DNA of 57,814 nucleotides from Halogeometricum pallidum JCM 14848 (GCF_000337095.1 NZ_AOIV01000024.1:115086-172899), one strand, 5' to 3'. Counted from the stretch's first letter, positions 6,736 through 15,535 are shown. Program-made: numbers and translations. Notes: generated by a model not told the origin, from the letters alone.

Positions 6736-7644
6736 TCAGGTGTCGCCCCCCGCCTCGCGGCCGTGCACGTCGGGATCGCCCGTCGGGTCCGCCTCCGCCT
6801 CGGTGACGAACTCGTACAGTTCGTCGGCGGAGGTGTCGGTACCCTGCCGCGAGAAGAACTTCGCCACGTTGTGGCAGTCCCGGCGCAGGAACTCGTCGGC
6901 GTTCGGGTGGTGGACGGTGACGGCCTGTCCCAGGTCGATGACGACGAGTTCGCCGTCGTGGATGATCATGTTGTACTCCGAGAGGTCGCCGTGGACGAGG
7001 CCCGCCGAGTAGAGACGGCGCATGTACTCGCGGGCGACCTGATAGGCCGTCTCGGGGTTCTCGACGTTCACCTCCGCGAGTCGCCGCGCCCGGTCTTCGA
7101 CCAGTCCGACCAGTTCCATCACGAGGACGTTCCGTTCGACGGCGATGGGTTCCGGTACTCGGACACCCGCGCGGCGGGCCCGTTCGAGGTTGGCGAACTC
7201 CTTTTGGGTCCACGCGAGGACGACGCGCTTCTTGTCGTTACCGAGGCCCTCGAAGCGTGGGTCGCCTTCGAGGTAGTCGCGCATGTGGCGGAAGTTCGAG
7301 GCGTTTATGCGATAGATTTTGACCGCCACGTCGGTGTCGTCGGGACCGAGAGCCTCGTAGACGTTCGCCTCCTTGCCCGTCGAGATGGGACCGCCGAACG
7401 CGTCGATGTGGCCGTCCTGGACGAGTTTGTAGATGGCGGCGAACGTCGCGTCGTCGAACACCGACTGCTCGACTTTGAACTGGTCGGCGTCCTTCAACCG
7501 GGTTCGAAACTGGTCGAACTTGCGGTCGCGTTTCCGGGCGATGCGGTCGGCTTCCGTGTCGGAGACGTCTATCGACTCCCACTCGTCGCCGGGCGTATCC
7601 GCCTCGTCCGGCGCGATGAGGCCGAACTCTTCGCTCTCGGTCAT
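6736..7644 (-). CDS. rio1: RIO1-type serine protein kinase
   Basis: A 302-residue atypical protein kinase of the RIO1 family. Visible elements are the RIO-specific STGKEANVY loop (residues 88-96), the ATP-anchoring lysine Lys109 in VAVKIY, the catalytic loop HGDLSEYN (218-225, Asp220) and the metal-binding IDLGQ (Asp237). RIO1 acts in late 30S/40S maturation. It lies 100 bp after eIF1A and 90 bp before the KH gene on the same strand, so the three are probably cotranscribed. The acidic N-terminal 45 residues are not part of the kinase fold. Confidence 0.96.
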   Translation of the reverse strand: MTESEEFGLIAPDEADTPGDEWESIDVSDTEADRIARKRDRKFDQFRTRLKDADQFKVEQSVFDDATFAAIYKLVQDGHIDAFGGPISTGKEANVYEALGPDDTDVAVKIYRINASNFRHMRDYLEGDPRFEGLGNDKKRVVLAWTQKEFANLERARRAGVRVPEPIAVERNVLVMELVGLVEDRARRLAEVNVENPETAYQVAREYMRRLYSAGLVHGDLSEYNMIIHDGELVVIDLGQAVTVHHPNADEFLRRDCHNVAKFFSRQGTDTSADELYEFVTEAEADPTGDPDVHGREAGGDT

Positions 7645-7744
7645 CTATCTCGACGTACGGGACGGACCCTGAAAATCCCACAGGTCGTCGCGCCGGAGTC
7701 GACGGCGCGCACGCGGGAAGAAGAACGCGCGAAGAGGGGGAGAA

Positions 7745-8035
7745 TCAGGCGATGTGGCCCTCTTCGCGGAGTTGGTCGGCTTCGGCCTTCTCGTAGCGCC
7801 ACGCCACGTCGCCCTTCTCGTCCTGCCAGTCCCACGGGTCGACGAGGACCACGTCGTCCTCCCGAATCCAGATGCGCTTTTGCATTCGGCCGGGGATTCT
7901 GGCCGTCCGTTCGACGCCGTCGGCACAGCGCACTTTGATCCGGTTCGCCCCGAGCATGTCCTCCACGACAGCGAACACCTCGTCGCCCTCGGGCATCCGC
8001 AGGTCGCCGCGACCCGCGTTTTCGTTGTCGCTCAT
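7745..8035 (-). CDS. eif1A: translation initiation factor aIF1A
   Basis: A 96-residue OB-fold initiation factor that binds the ribosomal A site and helps place initiator tRNA and mRNA. The family core is complete, with [35 protein letters not shown] and [19 protein letters not shown]. The ATG at 8035 gives [17 protein letters not shown], the usual haloarchaeal N-terminus. It is the first gene of the eIF1A-RIO1-KH operon. Confidence 0.97.
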   Translation of the reverse strand: MSDNENAGRGDLRMPEGDEVFAVVEDMLGANRIKVRCADGVERTARIPGRMQKRIWIREDDVVLVDPWDWQDEKGDVAWRYEKAEADQLREEGHIA

Positions 8036-8128
8036 GGGGTCGCATTCGTTCTCGCTTCGGTTAAAACCGCCCGTTCGTTCGCGGTCGCGGAGCGGCACGT
8101 TTAGGTGACTGTCGGGGCGAGCGACGGT

Positions 8129-8308
8129 ATGCTCGACAAACTCGGCACGAAAGGTATCGCCGGTATCGTTCTCCTGGTCATCGGTATCGCGCTCGTCGCC
8201 TACAGTTCCCCCGTCGTCGCCGCCGGCCTCGCTCTGGTCATCGCCGGACTCGCCCTCGTCGCCTCCGGCCTCATCCAGTCGGCGATGGGCGCGTTCGGGA
8301 TGATGTAA
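8129..8308 (+). CDS. small two-helix membrane protein
   Basis: A 59-residue protein that is almost entirely hydrophobic after a short basic start (MLDKLGTKG). Two membrane segments are seen, residues about 10-28 and 31-52, ending in a Gly/Met tail. This kind of small integral membrane protein is widespread and uncharacterised in haloarchaea. The ATG at 8129 is preferred over a GTG at 8105 because the extra residues would be hydrophilic and lack a conserved look. It meets the esterase gene tail to tail with no gap. Confidence 0.7.
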   Translation: MLDKLGTKGIAGIVLLVIGIALVAYSSPVVAAGLALVIAGLALVASGLIQSAMGAFGMM

Positions 8309-9097
8309 CTACAGCGTCCGACCGAGCCACGAGAACACCGACTCCCGAATTTCCGGGTACCAGTACGAGGAGTGGAGGTAGACGTGGTCGGCCCCCGCGT
8401 CGGTCCGCAACTCCGTCGTCGCGCCCGCCTCCGACAGTTTCGCCGCCATCCCCTCGGAGGATTCGACGGGCACCGTCTCGTCCGCTTCCCCGTGCAGGAG
8501 GAACGCCGGCGGCGCGTCCGCCGACGCGTGCGTCACCGGCGACGCCGCCGCGTACCGCTCCGGAATCTCGTCCTCGCTCCCGCCGAGGAACCGCCGGACG
8601 ACGCCGTCCTCGTCCGAATCGGCCCGGAGGTCGTACGGACCGCTGATTCCGACGGCGGCGTGGACCGTCGGTTCGGGGTCGTCCTCGTCGCCGAACGACC
8701 CTATCGGCGCCACCGCGGCGAGGAGCGAGAGGTGCGCGCCCGCGGAGTGGCCGACGGCCGCGACTCGGTCGGCGTCGCCGCCGAACCGGTCGGCGTTCGC
8801 GCGGACCCACGAGAGGCACGTCCGCACGTCGCGTATCTGCGCGGGGAACGTCGCCTCGCCGCTCGGGCGGTACTCGATTTCGACGGCGAGAAAGCCCGCC
8901 TCCGCGGCGTCGAGCGCCCACCGCGAGAACTGCCCGCGCGCGCCGGACTCCCAGGCGCCGCCGTAGACGAGGACGACGACGGGGGCGTCTTCGACCCCCT
9001 CGCGCCGGTAGATGTCGACGGCGAGTTCGTCGGTCACCTCGCGGTCGCGTTCGACCACAACCGTCTCTTCCGCGTCCGTTCGGTCGGTTTCGTTCAC
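8309..9097 (-). CDS. alpha/beta-hydrolase (carboxylesterase-like)
   Basis: A 262-residue alpha/beta-hydrolase of the hormone-sensitive-lipase/arylformamidase type. The nucleophile is Ser118 in GHSAG, with Asp206 in HGEADETVP and His238 in ADHVYLH completing the triad. The oxyanion motif reads YGGAW (45-49) where esterases have HGGxW. There is no signal peptide, so it is cytosolic. It probably hydrolyses small esters or acylated amines; the exact substrate cannot be told. It ends directly against the small membrane protein gene. Confidence 0.85.
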   Translation of the reverse strand: MNETDRTDAEETVVVERDREVTDELAVDIYRREGVEDAPVVVLVYGGAWESGARGQFSRWALDAAEAGFLAVEIEYRPSGEATFPAQIRDVRTCLSWVRANADRFGGDADRVAAVGHSAGAHLSLLAAVAPIGSFGDEDDPEPTVHAAVGISGPYDLRADSDEDGVVRRFLGGSEDEIPERYAAASPVTHASADAPPAFLLHGEADETVPVESSEGMAAKLSEAGATTELRTDAGADHVYLHSSYWYPEIRESVFSWLGRTL

Positions 9098-9198
9098 GAC
9101 TCGAACTGCGGGTCGACGGCCCGAGAAAGTGTAGGATTAGCGTTCGGCTCGGATTCGGAGTTCCCGACGGAGCGCACGGTCCGCGCTCGGAACGGCGG

Positions 9199-10194
9199 TC
9201 AGGAGCGCTGTTCTCGGATCTTCTCGCGACCCGGGGCGACGAGTTCGTTCAGGTAGTCCGCCAGCGCGCCCTTCGCGTCGGCGGGGTGGAGTTCGCCCGA
9301 GTCGAGGTCCGCGGCCAGCGACTCGTAGTCGTCGTACGTCAGGTTCCCGCCGTACTGCTCGGGGCGTTCGACGACGACGTCGCAGAAGCGGGGGAAGATG
9401 TGGTACTCGAATATCTGCAGCACCGGGTTGTCCCGGTCGGCGCCGTCGTCGGCCGGTTCGGGGTCGCGGGAGGGCGGACAGAACGCCTTGTTCACCTTCT
9501 CGCGGAGTTCCTCCTCGGAGTCCTCCATCGAGATGGAGACGCCCGCGGAGGAGGACATCTTGCCGACGCCCGTCGACAGGTCGGCGATGAGCGGCGTGTG
9601 CAGACAGGTCGGCGCCTCCTCGTCGATGCTCGGCAGGGTGTCGCGAGCGAGCATGTGCACCTTCCGCTGTTCCATCCCGCCGATGGCGAGGTCCACGTCG
9701 AGGTAGACGATGTCGAGCGCCTGCATCAGGGGGTAGACGGCCTGCGCCACCGTCGCGGTGTCGCCGCTCTGTATCTCGGCCATCGCGCGTTCGGCGCGCG
9801 AGAGGTTCGTCTCCAGTTCGAGGGCGTGCAGGTCTAACGTGTACTCCTCGTCCAACTGGAACTCCGACCCGAGGACGAACTCGGTGTTCGACTCGTCGAG
9901 GCCGTAGGCGACGAACTGCTCGCGCATCCGGTCGGCCGTCTCGCGAATCTCCTCGAACGTCCCCTTCCCGTTGAGGTAGGCGTGCACGTCCGCGAGGAGG
10001 ACCACCACCTCGAAGCCGGCCTCCTGTAACTCGATGAGTTTGTTGGCCGTTAGCATGTGACCGATGTGGAGGACGCCGGAGGGTTCGTAGCCGACGTAGG
10101 CCCGTTTCCCGTCGGGGTCCTCGGCTAACGAACGTACCTCGTCCTCCGTGACCACCTCGGCGGCGTTCTGGGTGATCAGGTCGTACGCGTCCAT
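9199..10194 (-). CDS. tyrS: tyrosyl-tRNA synthetase
   Basis: A 331-residue class I synthetase of the archaeal/eukaryotic TyrRS type, charging tRNA-Tyr. HIGH is at residues 43-46 (YEPSGVLHIGHML) and KMSSS at 212-216. The tyrosine-binding segment (ALDIVYLDVDLAIGGMEQRK) and the C-terminal anticodon-binding region are complete, and there is no S4 domain, as expected for this class. The ATG at 10194 is supported by a TATA element (CATATCC on the minus strand, about 10216-10222) 25 bp upstream. The longer open frame to 10269 would run through the promoter. Confidence 0.96.
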   Translation of the reverse strand: MDAYDLITQNAAEVVTEDEVRSLAEDPDGKRAYVGYEPSGVLHIGHMLTANKLIELQEAGFEVVVLLADVHAYLNGKGTFEEIRETADRMREQFVAYGLDESNTEFVLGSEFQLDEEYTLDLHALELETNLSRAERAMAEIQSGDTATVAQAVYPLMQALDIVYLDVDLAIGGMEQRKVHMLARDTLPSIDEEAPTCLHTPLIADLSTGVGKMSSSAGVSISMEDSEEELREKVNKAFCPPSRDPEPADDGADRDNPVLQIFEYHIFPRFCDVVVERPEQYGGNLTYDDYESLAADLDSGELHPADAKGALADYLNELVAPGREKIREQRS

Positions 10195-10430
10195 ACCTGT
10201 TCGTGTCCGGGGGGGAGGATATGACTTCTGGAACGGTTCGACCCGACAGCGCTCCGACGGTGTGCACACGTCGAATTCGACGCATCGAGCGTCGCTTTCC
10301 TCCGCCGTCGAGCGGCTTTCCGCACCTGCGGTCGACGCCGACTGCGAACCGCTCTCGCCTCACCGTCCGACCCGCGCCGCTGAACGGTCGGCACGGTACG
10401 GTTATTAACAGAGGGACTGCTAGCGGTGCC

Positions 10431-10556
10431 GTGAGCCAATCGAGAGAACACGGTGGGAGCGACGGAATCGACGAACTCGTTCTGGGTGCCAGCATCGGAA
10501 CCGCCGTCGGCTTCGGAACCGGAACCGTCGCAGCGGTCGTGTTCTCCCGTCGGTAG
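10431..10556 (+). CDS. 41-residue glycine-zipper membrane micro-protein
   Basis: A short gene with a GTG start at 10431, exactly about 25 bp after the TATA-like GTTATTAAC at 10401-10409, so it would be leaderless. The product has a hydrophilic start (VSQSREHGGSDGID) and one hydrophobic segment rich in small residues (LVLGASIGTAVGFGTGTVAAVVF), a glycine-zipper pattern suited to helix packing in the membrane. No family is recognised. Support is promoter position plus composition, so it remains probable rather than sure. Confidence 0.5.
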   Translation: MSQSREHGGSDGIDELVLGASIGTAVGFGTGTVAAVVFSRR

Positions 10557-10638
10557 TTCGAATGACCTGACACCTCGCGCACGGCGCTCTCGAACGGGGT
10601 GGAAACGCTCATCACCGTGCCACCGCTAGTCTCGGAGG

Positions 10639-10938
10639 ATGGCTACGCGTTCACCGCTGTCTCTCCTCGCGCTTCTCGTCCTCGCGGCGTTCGTCCCCCT
10701 CGTGGTCATGTGGGTCGCCGTCTCCGGGTGGGACGGTATCGGCTACCTGATCGGGTTCGCACTCTACTTCGTCCTCTTCCACCTCCTCGTTCCGGCGCGG
10801 GTGTACGTCCACGCCCGCGCCAACGGCAGCAACGCCGTCCTCGCGTGGACGGGACTGGCGTTCGTCCTCCCGATTCTGGGTGCGCTCGTCTACTTCCTCG
10901 TCGGGATGGTGTTCGACCGGGCGGAGGCGAGCGGATAG
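10639..10938 (+). CDS. PLDc_N-like membrane protein
   Basis: A 99-residue integral membrane protein with three hydrophobic segments, at about residues 8-28, 34-54 and 66-90. The last half (LAWTGLAFVLPILGALVYFLVG) resembles the PLDc_N / phospholipase-D-nuclease N-terminal membrane module, which occurs alone in many haloarchaeal proteins. Function is unknown. The ATG at 10639 is the first in-frame start after the upstream micro-gene. Confidence 0.65.
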   Translation: MATRSPLSLLALLVLAAFVPLVVMWVAVSGWDGIGYLIGFALYFVLFHLLVPARVYVHARANGSNAVLAWTGLAFVLPILGALVYFLVGMVFDRAEASG

Positions 10939-11033
10939 CCCACTCCCGTCCCGCCTTCACGCGCGGATGTTCGATACAACTCCAACCTTGTCACTCAGTT
11001 CGTCAAACGTTCAAAGATACGTAAAGACGGTAC

Positions 11034-11041
11034 CTCTTATC
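11034..11041 (+). promoter_or_regulatory. TATA-like box before the candidate RNA
   Basis: CTCTTATC at about 11034-11041 lies 21-28 bp before the first hairpin of the structured segment starting near 11062. This is the same spacing that leaderless protein genes in this window show between box and start codon. Confidence 0.4.
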
Positions 11042-11061
11042 GCTGTGCATTGTGTCCTTGT

Positions 11062-11215
11062 TCCGGGGAATAGAGGCGAGTCGGTATTCCCCTCAGGAGG
11101 AGTCCTTGCGGTGGACCGGCCCTGCTCTTCCCTCGGATCGGGTCTCGACGTCCCGTCGGTGGTGGGACGACGGCGGGTGTCACGGGGACGGCCGAGAGTC
11201 CGGCTCTCGGCGCCG
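11062..11215 (+). ncRNA. candidate structured non-coding RNA
   Basis: Between two convergent genes lies a stretch with three consecutive perfect hairpins: GGGGAATA/TATTCCCC (11065-11072 with 11085-11092), CGTCCC/GGGACG (11149-11154 with 11164-11169) and GCCGAGAG/CTCTCGGC (11191-11198 with 11204-11211, five-base loop). Shorter stems such as GTCC/GGAC lie between them. A TATA-like box sits about 25 bp before the first hairpin. No frame here looks coding on either strand. I do not recognise the sequence as SRP RNA, 5S, RNase P or a C/D guide RNA. The last hairpin could alternatively be the 3' hairpin of the minus-strand DUF460 gene, whose stop is 12 bp away. Confidence 0.4.
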
Positions 11216-11223
11216 ATTCGACG

Positions 11224-13203
11224 TCAGCGACCTTCGCTTCGCGATTCGGCCCGGTGTTCGGAGATGATGCGGTCGACCATCTCCGATTGCTCCTCCTTCC
11301 GCCTGTCCTCGGCGCGCCGCTCCCAGTCCTCGATGACCGTCCCGACGTCCGCCTCGCGGGCGACGGCGAGTTCGTCCACCTCCTGCATCGTCACGTCCGC
11401 CGCCGGCCCGACGGGTATCTCGTGCTCGAAGAGCACCTCGTCGGCCACGTCCGAGAGGCCGCCCGTCCGCAGGACCGCCCGCGGGTTCGTCTCCGCGAGT
11501 CGCTCGGCGGTCGACCGGCCCGCGCCGGAGGCGTCTCGGAGGTACACCACGTCGCCCGGCGAGAGGCCGTACGCCTCGTCCGCGCGGCCGATGGCGTCCT
11601 TCGTGAACTGCTCGACGACCTTCACGGGGACGAGATTCCGGTTCGTGTTCACGTCCGCGAAGTTCGAGTGGTCGAGCTTCCAGAGGCGCTTGAGACGTTC
11701 GAGTTTGCTCGATAGCTCCTCGTTCTCCTCCTCCAGCGACGCCAGTTTCCGTTCGAGGCGGCCGTTGTCGCGTTCGAGGCGCTGGACTTCGCGGCGCTCC
11801 CGGGCCTCGCGTCGCTCCTCGCGCTTGGCCTCCGAGAGCTCCTCTTTGTAGTTCTCGATGGTCTCCTCTTTCTTCTCGACGGTGGCTTCGAGGTTCTCGG
11901 CGTGTTCTTCGAGGCGCTCGACGCGGCGCTCCAACCGCCGTATCTTCTTTTCTTCCTCCGTGAGTTCCCGCTCCTCGTGCGTCGACTCCTCCGTCTCCTC
12001 CTCGCCGTCGTCGCCGGTCATCTCCCGGAGGACCGCCTCGACGGACTCCTCGCCGGCGACGACGCGGGAGATGACCTCTCCGCTCTCGATGTTCGGCGGC
12101 ACCTTCCGCGAGATGCGCTGGAACTGGTCCTCGTGGGCGTCGAAGGCGAACAGGGCCGCAGCGAGGGCGTCGCGCTCGTGGTCGTTCTCGTAGCCCGCCT
12201 CGCGCGTGCGGTGCAGTTTCTCGTCGACGGGGAGGTCCTTCTCGGGCTCCCACCCGGCGGCGTCGAAGCTCCGACGGAACTTCTTGACGGTTTCGGGCAT
12301 CGGCTCCACGTCGGCGGCGACGATGACCGGCCGCCCGCGTTCGATGAGCCACTCGATGACGTCGGCGGTGTCGGCCGTCCGCGTCGAATGGACGTCGAGT
12401 TTGTTGCCGTCCAGGTCGATGACTGCCGCCGCCGTCGTCGTCCCGGGGTCGATGCCGACGATGACGTGGTCGCGGCGCTTCACGAGCGGTTCGAACTCGA
12501 TGCCGTCGCGCCGCTCTCTGTCTATCTCGACCCGCGTGTCGCCCGCGCGTCCGCTGGACACGGGAATGTCCGAGGGCCGCCCTTCGATGGTAAACACCGC
12601 GTTCGAGTAGCCCCCGTACTTCTCCGTCACGTCGACTTCGTACTCCAACCCGGCCTGCTTCAGTCGGTCTTCCACCTCGCGGCTCCGGCGCTTGACGGAG
12701 CCGTGGATGCGGCGGGTGTAGCGGTCCTGACTCCATCCGCCCTTCCCCGTCGAGCGCCCCCGAGAGACCTTCAGCTTCGTGGTGTTGGTGAAGGCGGACA
12801 CCTCGTAGCCGACGTTGACCGCGGCGAGTCGGGCGGCGGCTTCGGCCTCTTTCATCGGCTTCTTCCCGTACGGGACGCCGTGGCGGGAGGCCACCCTAGA
12901 GAGCGGTTCCGGGCGCTCGGCGCCCGTCACCTGCACGAGTTTCGTCTCGGCCGGGAGCGAACGCAGGAAGTGGACGAGTTCGTCCTTGTCGGCGGCCAAC
13001 TCGTACATGTTGTCGGTGGCGAGGATGGCCGGCCGCTCTCGCTCGATGAGTCGCCGCAGCTTCCGGTGTGAGACCACGTCTCGGTCGATGTTCTCGCCGT
13101 CGAAGGCCACGACGGCGTACGAAGGGGCGTCGCCGCGCACGTCGCCGCTCTGGATGTCCACGCCGAAGACGAGAGAGTCGAGTGCGCTCGTCCGGTCGTT
13201 CAC
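11224..13203 (-). CDS. DUF460 RuvC/RNase H-fold predicted nuclease
   Basis: A 659-residue archaeal COG2433/DUF460 protein, predicted to carry a RuvC/YqgF-type RNase H fold. The N-terminal domain starts LVFGVDIQSGD. A second RNase H-like strand with a metal-binding-type signature, VIVGIDPGTTTAAAVID, is near residue 250, followed by an acidic AADVEPMP segment and the NDHERDALAAALFAF helix expected of RuvC-like nucleases. Residues about 415-530 are a long charged coiled coil. A C-terminal globular region follows. GTG at 13203 is chosen because a TATA-like element (about 13225-13232, minus strand) lies 25 bp upstream; the open frame beyond is not coding-like. The biological role, possibly in DNA repair or RNA processing, is unproven. 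Confidence 0.88.
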   Translation of the reverse strand: MNDRTSALDSLVFGVDIQSGDVRGDAPSYAVVAFDGENIDRDVVSHRKLRRLIERERPAILATDNMYELAADKDELVHFLRSLPAETKLVQVTGAERPEPLSRVASRHGVPYGKKPMKEAEAAARLAAVNVGYEVSAFTNTTKLKVSRGRSTGKGGWSQDRYTRRIHGSVKRRSREVEDRLKQAGLEYEVDVTEKYGGYSNAVFTIEGRPSDIPVSSGRAGDTRVEIDRERRDGIEFEPLVKRRDHVIVGIDPGTTTAAAVIDLDGNKLDVHSTRTADTADVIEWLIERGRPVIVAADVEPMPETVKKFRRSFDAAGWEPEKDLPVDEKLHRTREAGYENDHERDALAAALFAFDAHEDQFQRISRKVPPNIESGEVISRVVAGEESVEAVLREMTGDDGEEETEESTHEERELTEEEKKIRRLERRVERLEEHAENLEATVEKKEETIENYKEELSEAKREERREARERREVQRLERDNGRLERKLASLEEENEELSSKLERLKRLWKLDHSNFADVNTNRNLVPVKVVEQFTKDAIGRADEAYGLSPGDVVYLRDASGAGRSTAERLAETNPRAVLRTGGLSDVADEVLFEHEIPVGPAADVTMQEVDELAVAREADVGTVIEDWERRAEDRRKEEQSEMVDRIISEHRAESRSEGR

Positions 13204-13323
13204 GGAACACGGTTGGTCGTGTGTGGATATGAATCCCACGCCGGGGGGTGTCTTCGACGACACCCGACTGTCAGCCCGCATTTGATTCGTAACTAACATA
13301 TTCTCGGAGGCCGACGTTCGCTC

Positions 13324-14313
13324 GTGAATCCAGACGTTTCGCCGCCCTCCACGTCGCCGCAGTCGCTGGCGCGGATGGCTCTCGTCGGCGGTATCGCGCT
13401 CCTCCTCATCGCGGCCCCGATAGCCGGCCTCCTCGCGTGGGAACCGGTCGAGGAGGGGAACGTCAAAGTCGTCAAGAGGTGGGGTGCGACGACGGGCGAG
13501 GTGTTCGGCCCCGGCGCGCACTTCGTCAACCCCGTCTCGCAGTCCACGGTTCCGCTGTCGGTCCGCCCGCAGTCGTACACGATGTCATCGCAGCAGGGTG
13601 AAGGAACGCAGGCGGGCCGCGACGACGCCATCACCGTCCTCACCGAGGACGGCCTCCGCACCGACATCGACGTGACCATCCGCTACCGCGTCGACGCCGG
13701 GAACGCCGTCACGTTCTACCAGCAGTACCGGACGCTCGGCGCAGCCGAAGAGCGCCTGATTCGTCCCTCCATTCGATCGGTGCTCCGGACCGAGGCCGGT
13801 AGACTCCCGGTCACGGACATCTACACCGGCGAGGGGCAGACGCGACTGAAGCAGGCCGCCGAGAAGGAACTCGGTGCGGAGTTCGCCGAGGCGGGCCTCA
13901 TCCTCGAAGCCGTCCAGGTCCGCAACGTCGAACTACCGGCGCAGTACGCTCAAGCGGTCGAGCAGAAGGAGATAACCGAGCAACGCCGCCAGCAGAAGCA
14001 GGACGAACTCGAAGTCGAGAAGCTCGAAGCCGACCGGAAGCGCATCGCCGCGCAGGGGGAGGCCGACGCCAACCGCATTCTCTCCCAGTCGCTCGACCAG
14101 CGCATCCTGACGCAGAAGTACATCGACAAACTCGACCAGACCGACACGGTGTACATCCCCGTCGGCGGCGACGGCTACCCGCAGTTCGTCCGGTCGATAG
14201 AACCCGGTTCGAACGCGGGCGACGCCGCGAACGTCACGGCCGATACGTCCGGTTCGAGCGGTTCGGGCGGTTCGAGCGGTTCGACCACTCCGACGACCCC
14301 CGCGAGCGCCTGA
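13324..14313 (+). CDS. SPFH/Band 7 (stomatin/prohibitin-like) membrane protein
   Basis: A 329-residue SPFH-domain protein with an N-terminal membrane anchor (residues about 18-39) and the SPFH core beginning EEGNVKVVKRWGATTGEVFGPG. A Glu/Lys/Arg-rich coiled coil follows (about 210-250) and the C-terminus is a Ser/Gly/Thr-rich tail. SPFH proteins form large membrane-bound cages or rings that organise membrane microdomains or proteases. The start is GTG at 13324, about 25 bp after a TATA-like TAACATATTC (13293-13302). A NfeD partner is absent; the next gene, two bases on, is a small membrane zinc protein. Confidence 0.88.
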   Translation: MNPDVSPPSTSPQSLARMALVGGIALLLIAAPIAGLLAWEPVEEGNVKVVKRWGATTGEVFGPGAHFVNPVSQSTVPLSVRPQSYTMSSQQGEGTQAGRDDAITVLTEDGLRTDIDVTIRYRVDAGNAVTFYQQYRTLGAAEERLIRPSIRSVLRTEAGRLPVTDIYTGEGQTRLKQAAEKELGAEFAEAGLILEAVQVRNVELPAQYAQAVEQKEITEQRRQQKQDELEVEKLEADRKRIAAQGEADANRILSQSLDQRILTQKYIDKLDQTDTVYIPVGGDGYPQFVRSIEPGSNAGDAANVTADTSGSSGSGGSSGSTTPTTPASA

Positions 14314-14314
14314 G

Positions 14315-14671
14315 ATGCGCTCCCGGCGCGGACTCGCCCTCGCAGTCGCCCTGTTCGCTCTCTTCGCCGCCATCGGCGCACTCGCGCGGACGCCCGCCGG
14401 ACGGGTCGTGTTGCCGTTCGTGAGCCTCGCCGTCCTCGCCGCGTTCGCGTTCCTCCTGACGCGCGAGGCAGCCTACGCGCGGACGGCGGCGGGCGTTCGG
14501 ACCCGACTGCTCGACTCGCCGGCCTCGGCCGGCGGCGACGACGACTGTGCGGCGTGCGGCGCGCCCGCGACGACGACGCGGCGGTACGTCCGCGAGTTCG
14601 TCGTCCTCGGCGTCCCCCTCGTCCTCCTGGACGACGGGACGAACCGCTACTGCGCGGACTGCTTAGACTAA
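14315..14671 (+). CDS. two-helix membrane protein with C-terminal zinc ribbon
   Basis: A 118-residue protein with two membrane segments (about 7-26 and 31-49) and a cytoplasmic C-terminal domain carrying four cysteines in two pairs, CAAC near residue 70 and CADC at the very end, suited to a zinc ribbon. The start codon follows the SPFH stop by one base, which implies translational coupling and a possible functional link to the SPFH complex. The 3' end overlaps the convergent PhzF-like gene by nine bases. No family function is known to me. Confidence 0.75.
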   Translation: MRSRRGLALAVALFALFAAIGALARTPAGRVVLPFVSLAVLAAFAFLLTREAAYARTAAGVRTRLLDSPASAGGDDDCAACGAPATTTRRYVREFVVLGVPLVLLDDGTNRYCADCLD

Positions 14672-15535
14672 TTCCCCCTCGGCGACGAACTCGACGCGCC
14701 CGCCGACGCGGACGCTGACCTCGTCGCCGTCCTCGGCTTCGAGGTGGAGGACGGACGGTCGCCCCATCTCGTAGCCCTGTTCGACGGAGGCGGCCACTTC
14801 GTCGTCGCCGAAGTAGCGATTTCGGGCGAGATAGCCGGCGAGGTTGCCGTTCGAGCTCCCGGTCGCGGGGTCCTCGTCGACGCCGTGGCCGGGCGAGAAC
14901 ATCCGCGCCGCGAGGTGGTGGTCGGCCTCCCGCGGGTCCGCGCAGAACGGAAAGACGTTCTCGACGCCGACGTCGTCGTAGAGAGCGTCGTACGCTGTCC
15001 GGTCGATGTCGACCCGTTCGAGGGCGTCGCGGTCCGTCAGCGGAACTAAGATCGAGGGGAGACCGGTCGAGACGACCTGCACGGGCCACTCGCGGTCCAC
15101 GTCCGCGTCGTCGAGTCCGAGGACGCGGGCGAGGCGCGCGTGGTCGAGTTCCGCGCCGAACTCGGGGGCGTTCTGGGTCATCCAGTACGCCTCGCCGTCG
15201 CCGTCGGGGCGCACCTCGACGGGGATGTCGCCGACGCCGAGTCCGAGGGTCACGTCGTCGCCGGCGTCGAAGCGTTCTCGCAGGACCGCCGCGGTGCCCA
15301 GCGTCGGGTGGCCGGCGAACGGAATCTCCTCTTTCTGCGTGAAGATGCGGACGGGCCACGCGCCGTCGACGGGGCCGCCCTCGACAAACGTCGTCTCCGA
15401 GTAGTTCATCTCCCGCGTTATCGAGAGCATCTCCTCGTCAGAGAGCGATTTCCGACTCTCCACGACGGCGAGTTGGTTGCCGGCGTAGCGCCGTTCGGCG
15501 AACACGTCCACGAGGTGGAACGGAGTCTCGGTCAT
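14663..15535 (-). CDS. PhzF family isomerase-like protein
   Basis: A 290-residue member of the PhzF/diaminopimelate-epimerase fold. The catalytic glutamate segment NYSETTFVEGG, the GHPTLGTAAVL loop and the second-domain ATGSSNGNL loop are all present, so the enzyme should be active. PhzF proper isomerises a phenazine precursor, but nothing else for phenazine synthesis is here, and most archaeal members have unknown substrates. Start at ATG 15535. It is transcribed towards the SPFH pair and overlaps it by nine bases. Confidence 0.88.
   Translation of the reverse strand: MTETPFHLVDVFAERRYAGNQLAVVESRKSLSDEEMLSITREMNYSETTFVEGGPVDGAWPVRIFTQKEEIPFAGHPTLGTAAVLRERFDAGDDVTLGLGVGDIPVEVRPDGDGEAYWMTQNAPEFGAELDHARLARVLGLDDADVDREWPVQVVSTGLPSILVPLTDRDALERVDIDRTAYDALYDDVGVENVFPFCADPREADHHLAARMFSPGHGVDEDPATGSSNGNLAGYLARNRYFGDDEVAASVEQGYEMGRPSVLHLEAEDGDEVSVRVGGRVEFVAEGELV

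Noticed and set aside
10599-11024. 141-codon plus-strand frame overlapping the PLDc_N-like gene
   Set aside because: Wrong frame of a convincing membrane protein; Arg/Pro-rich translation.
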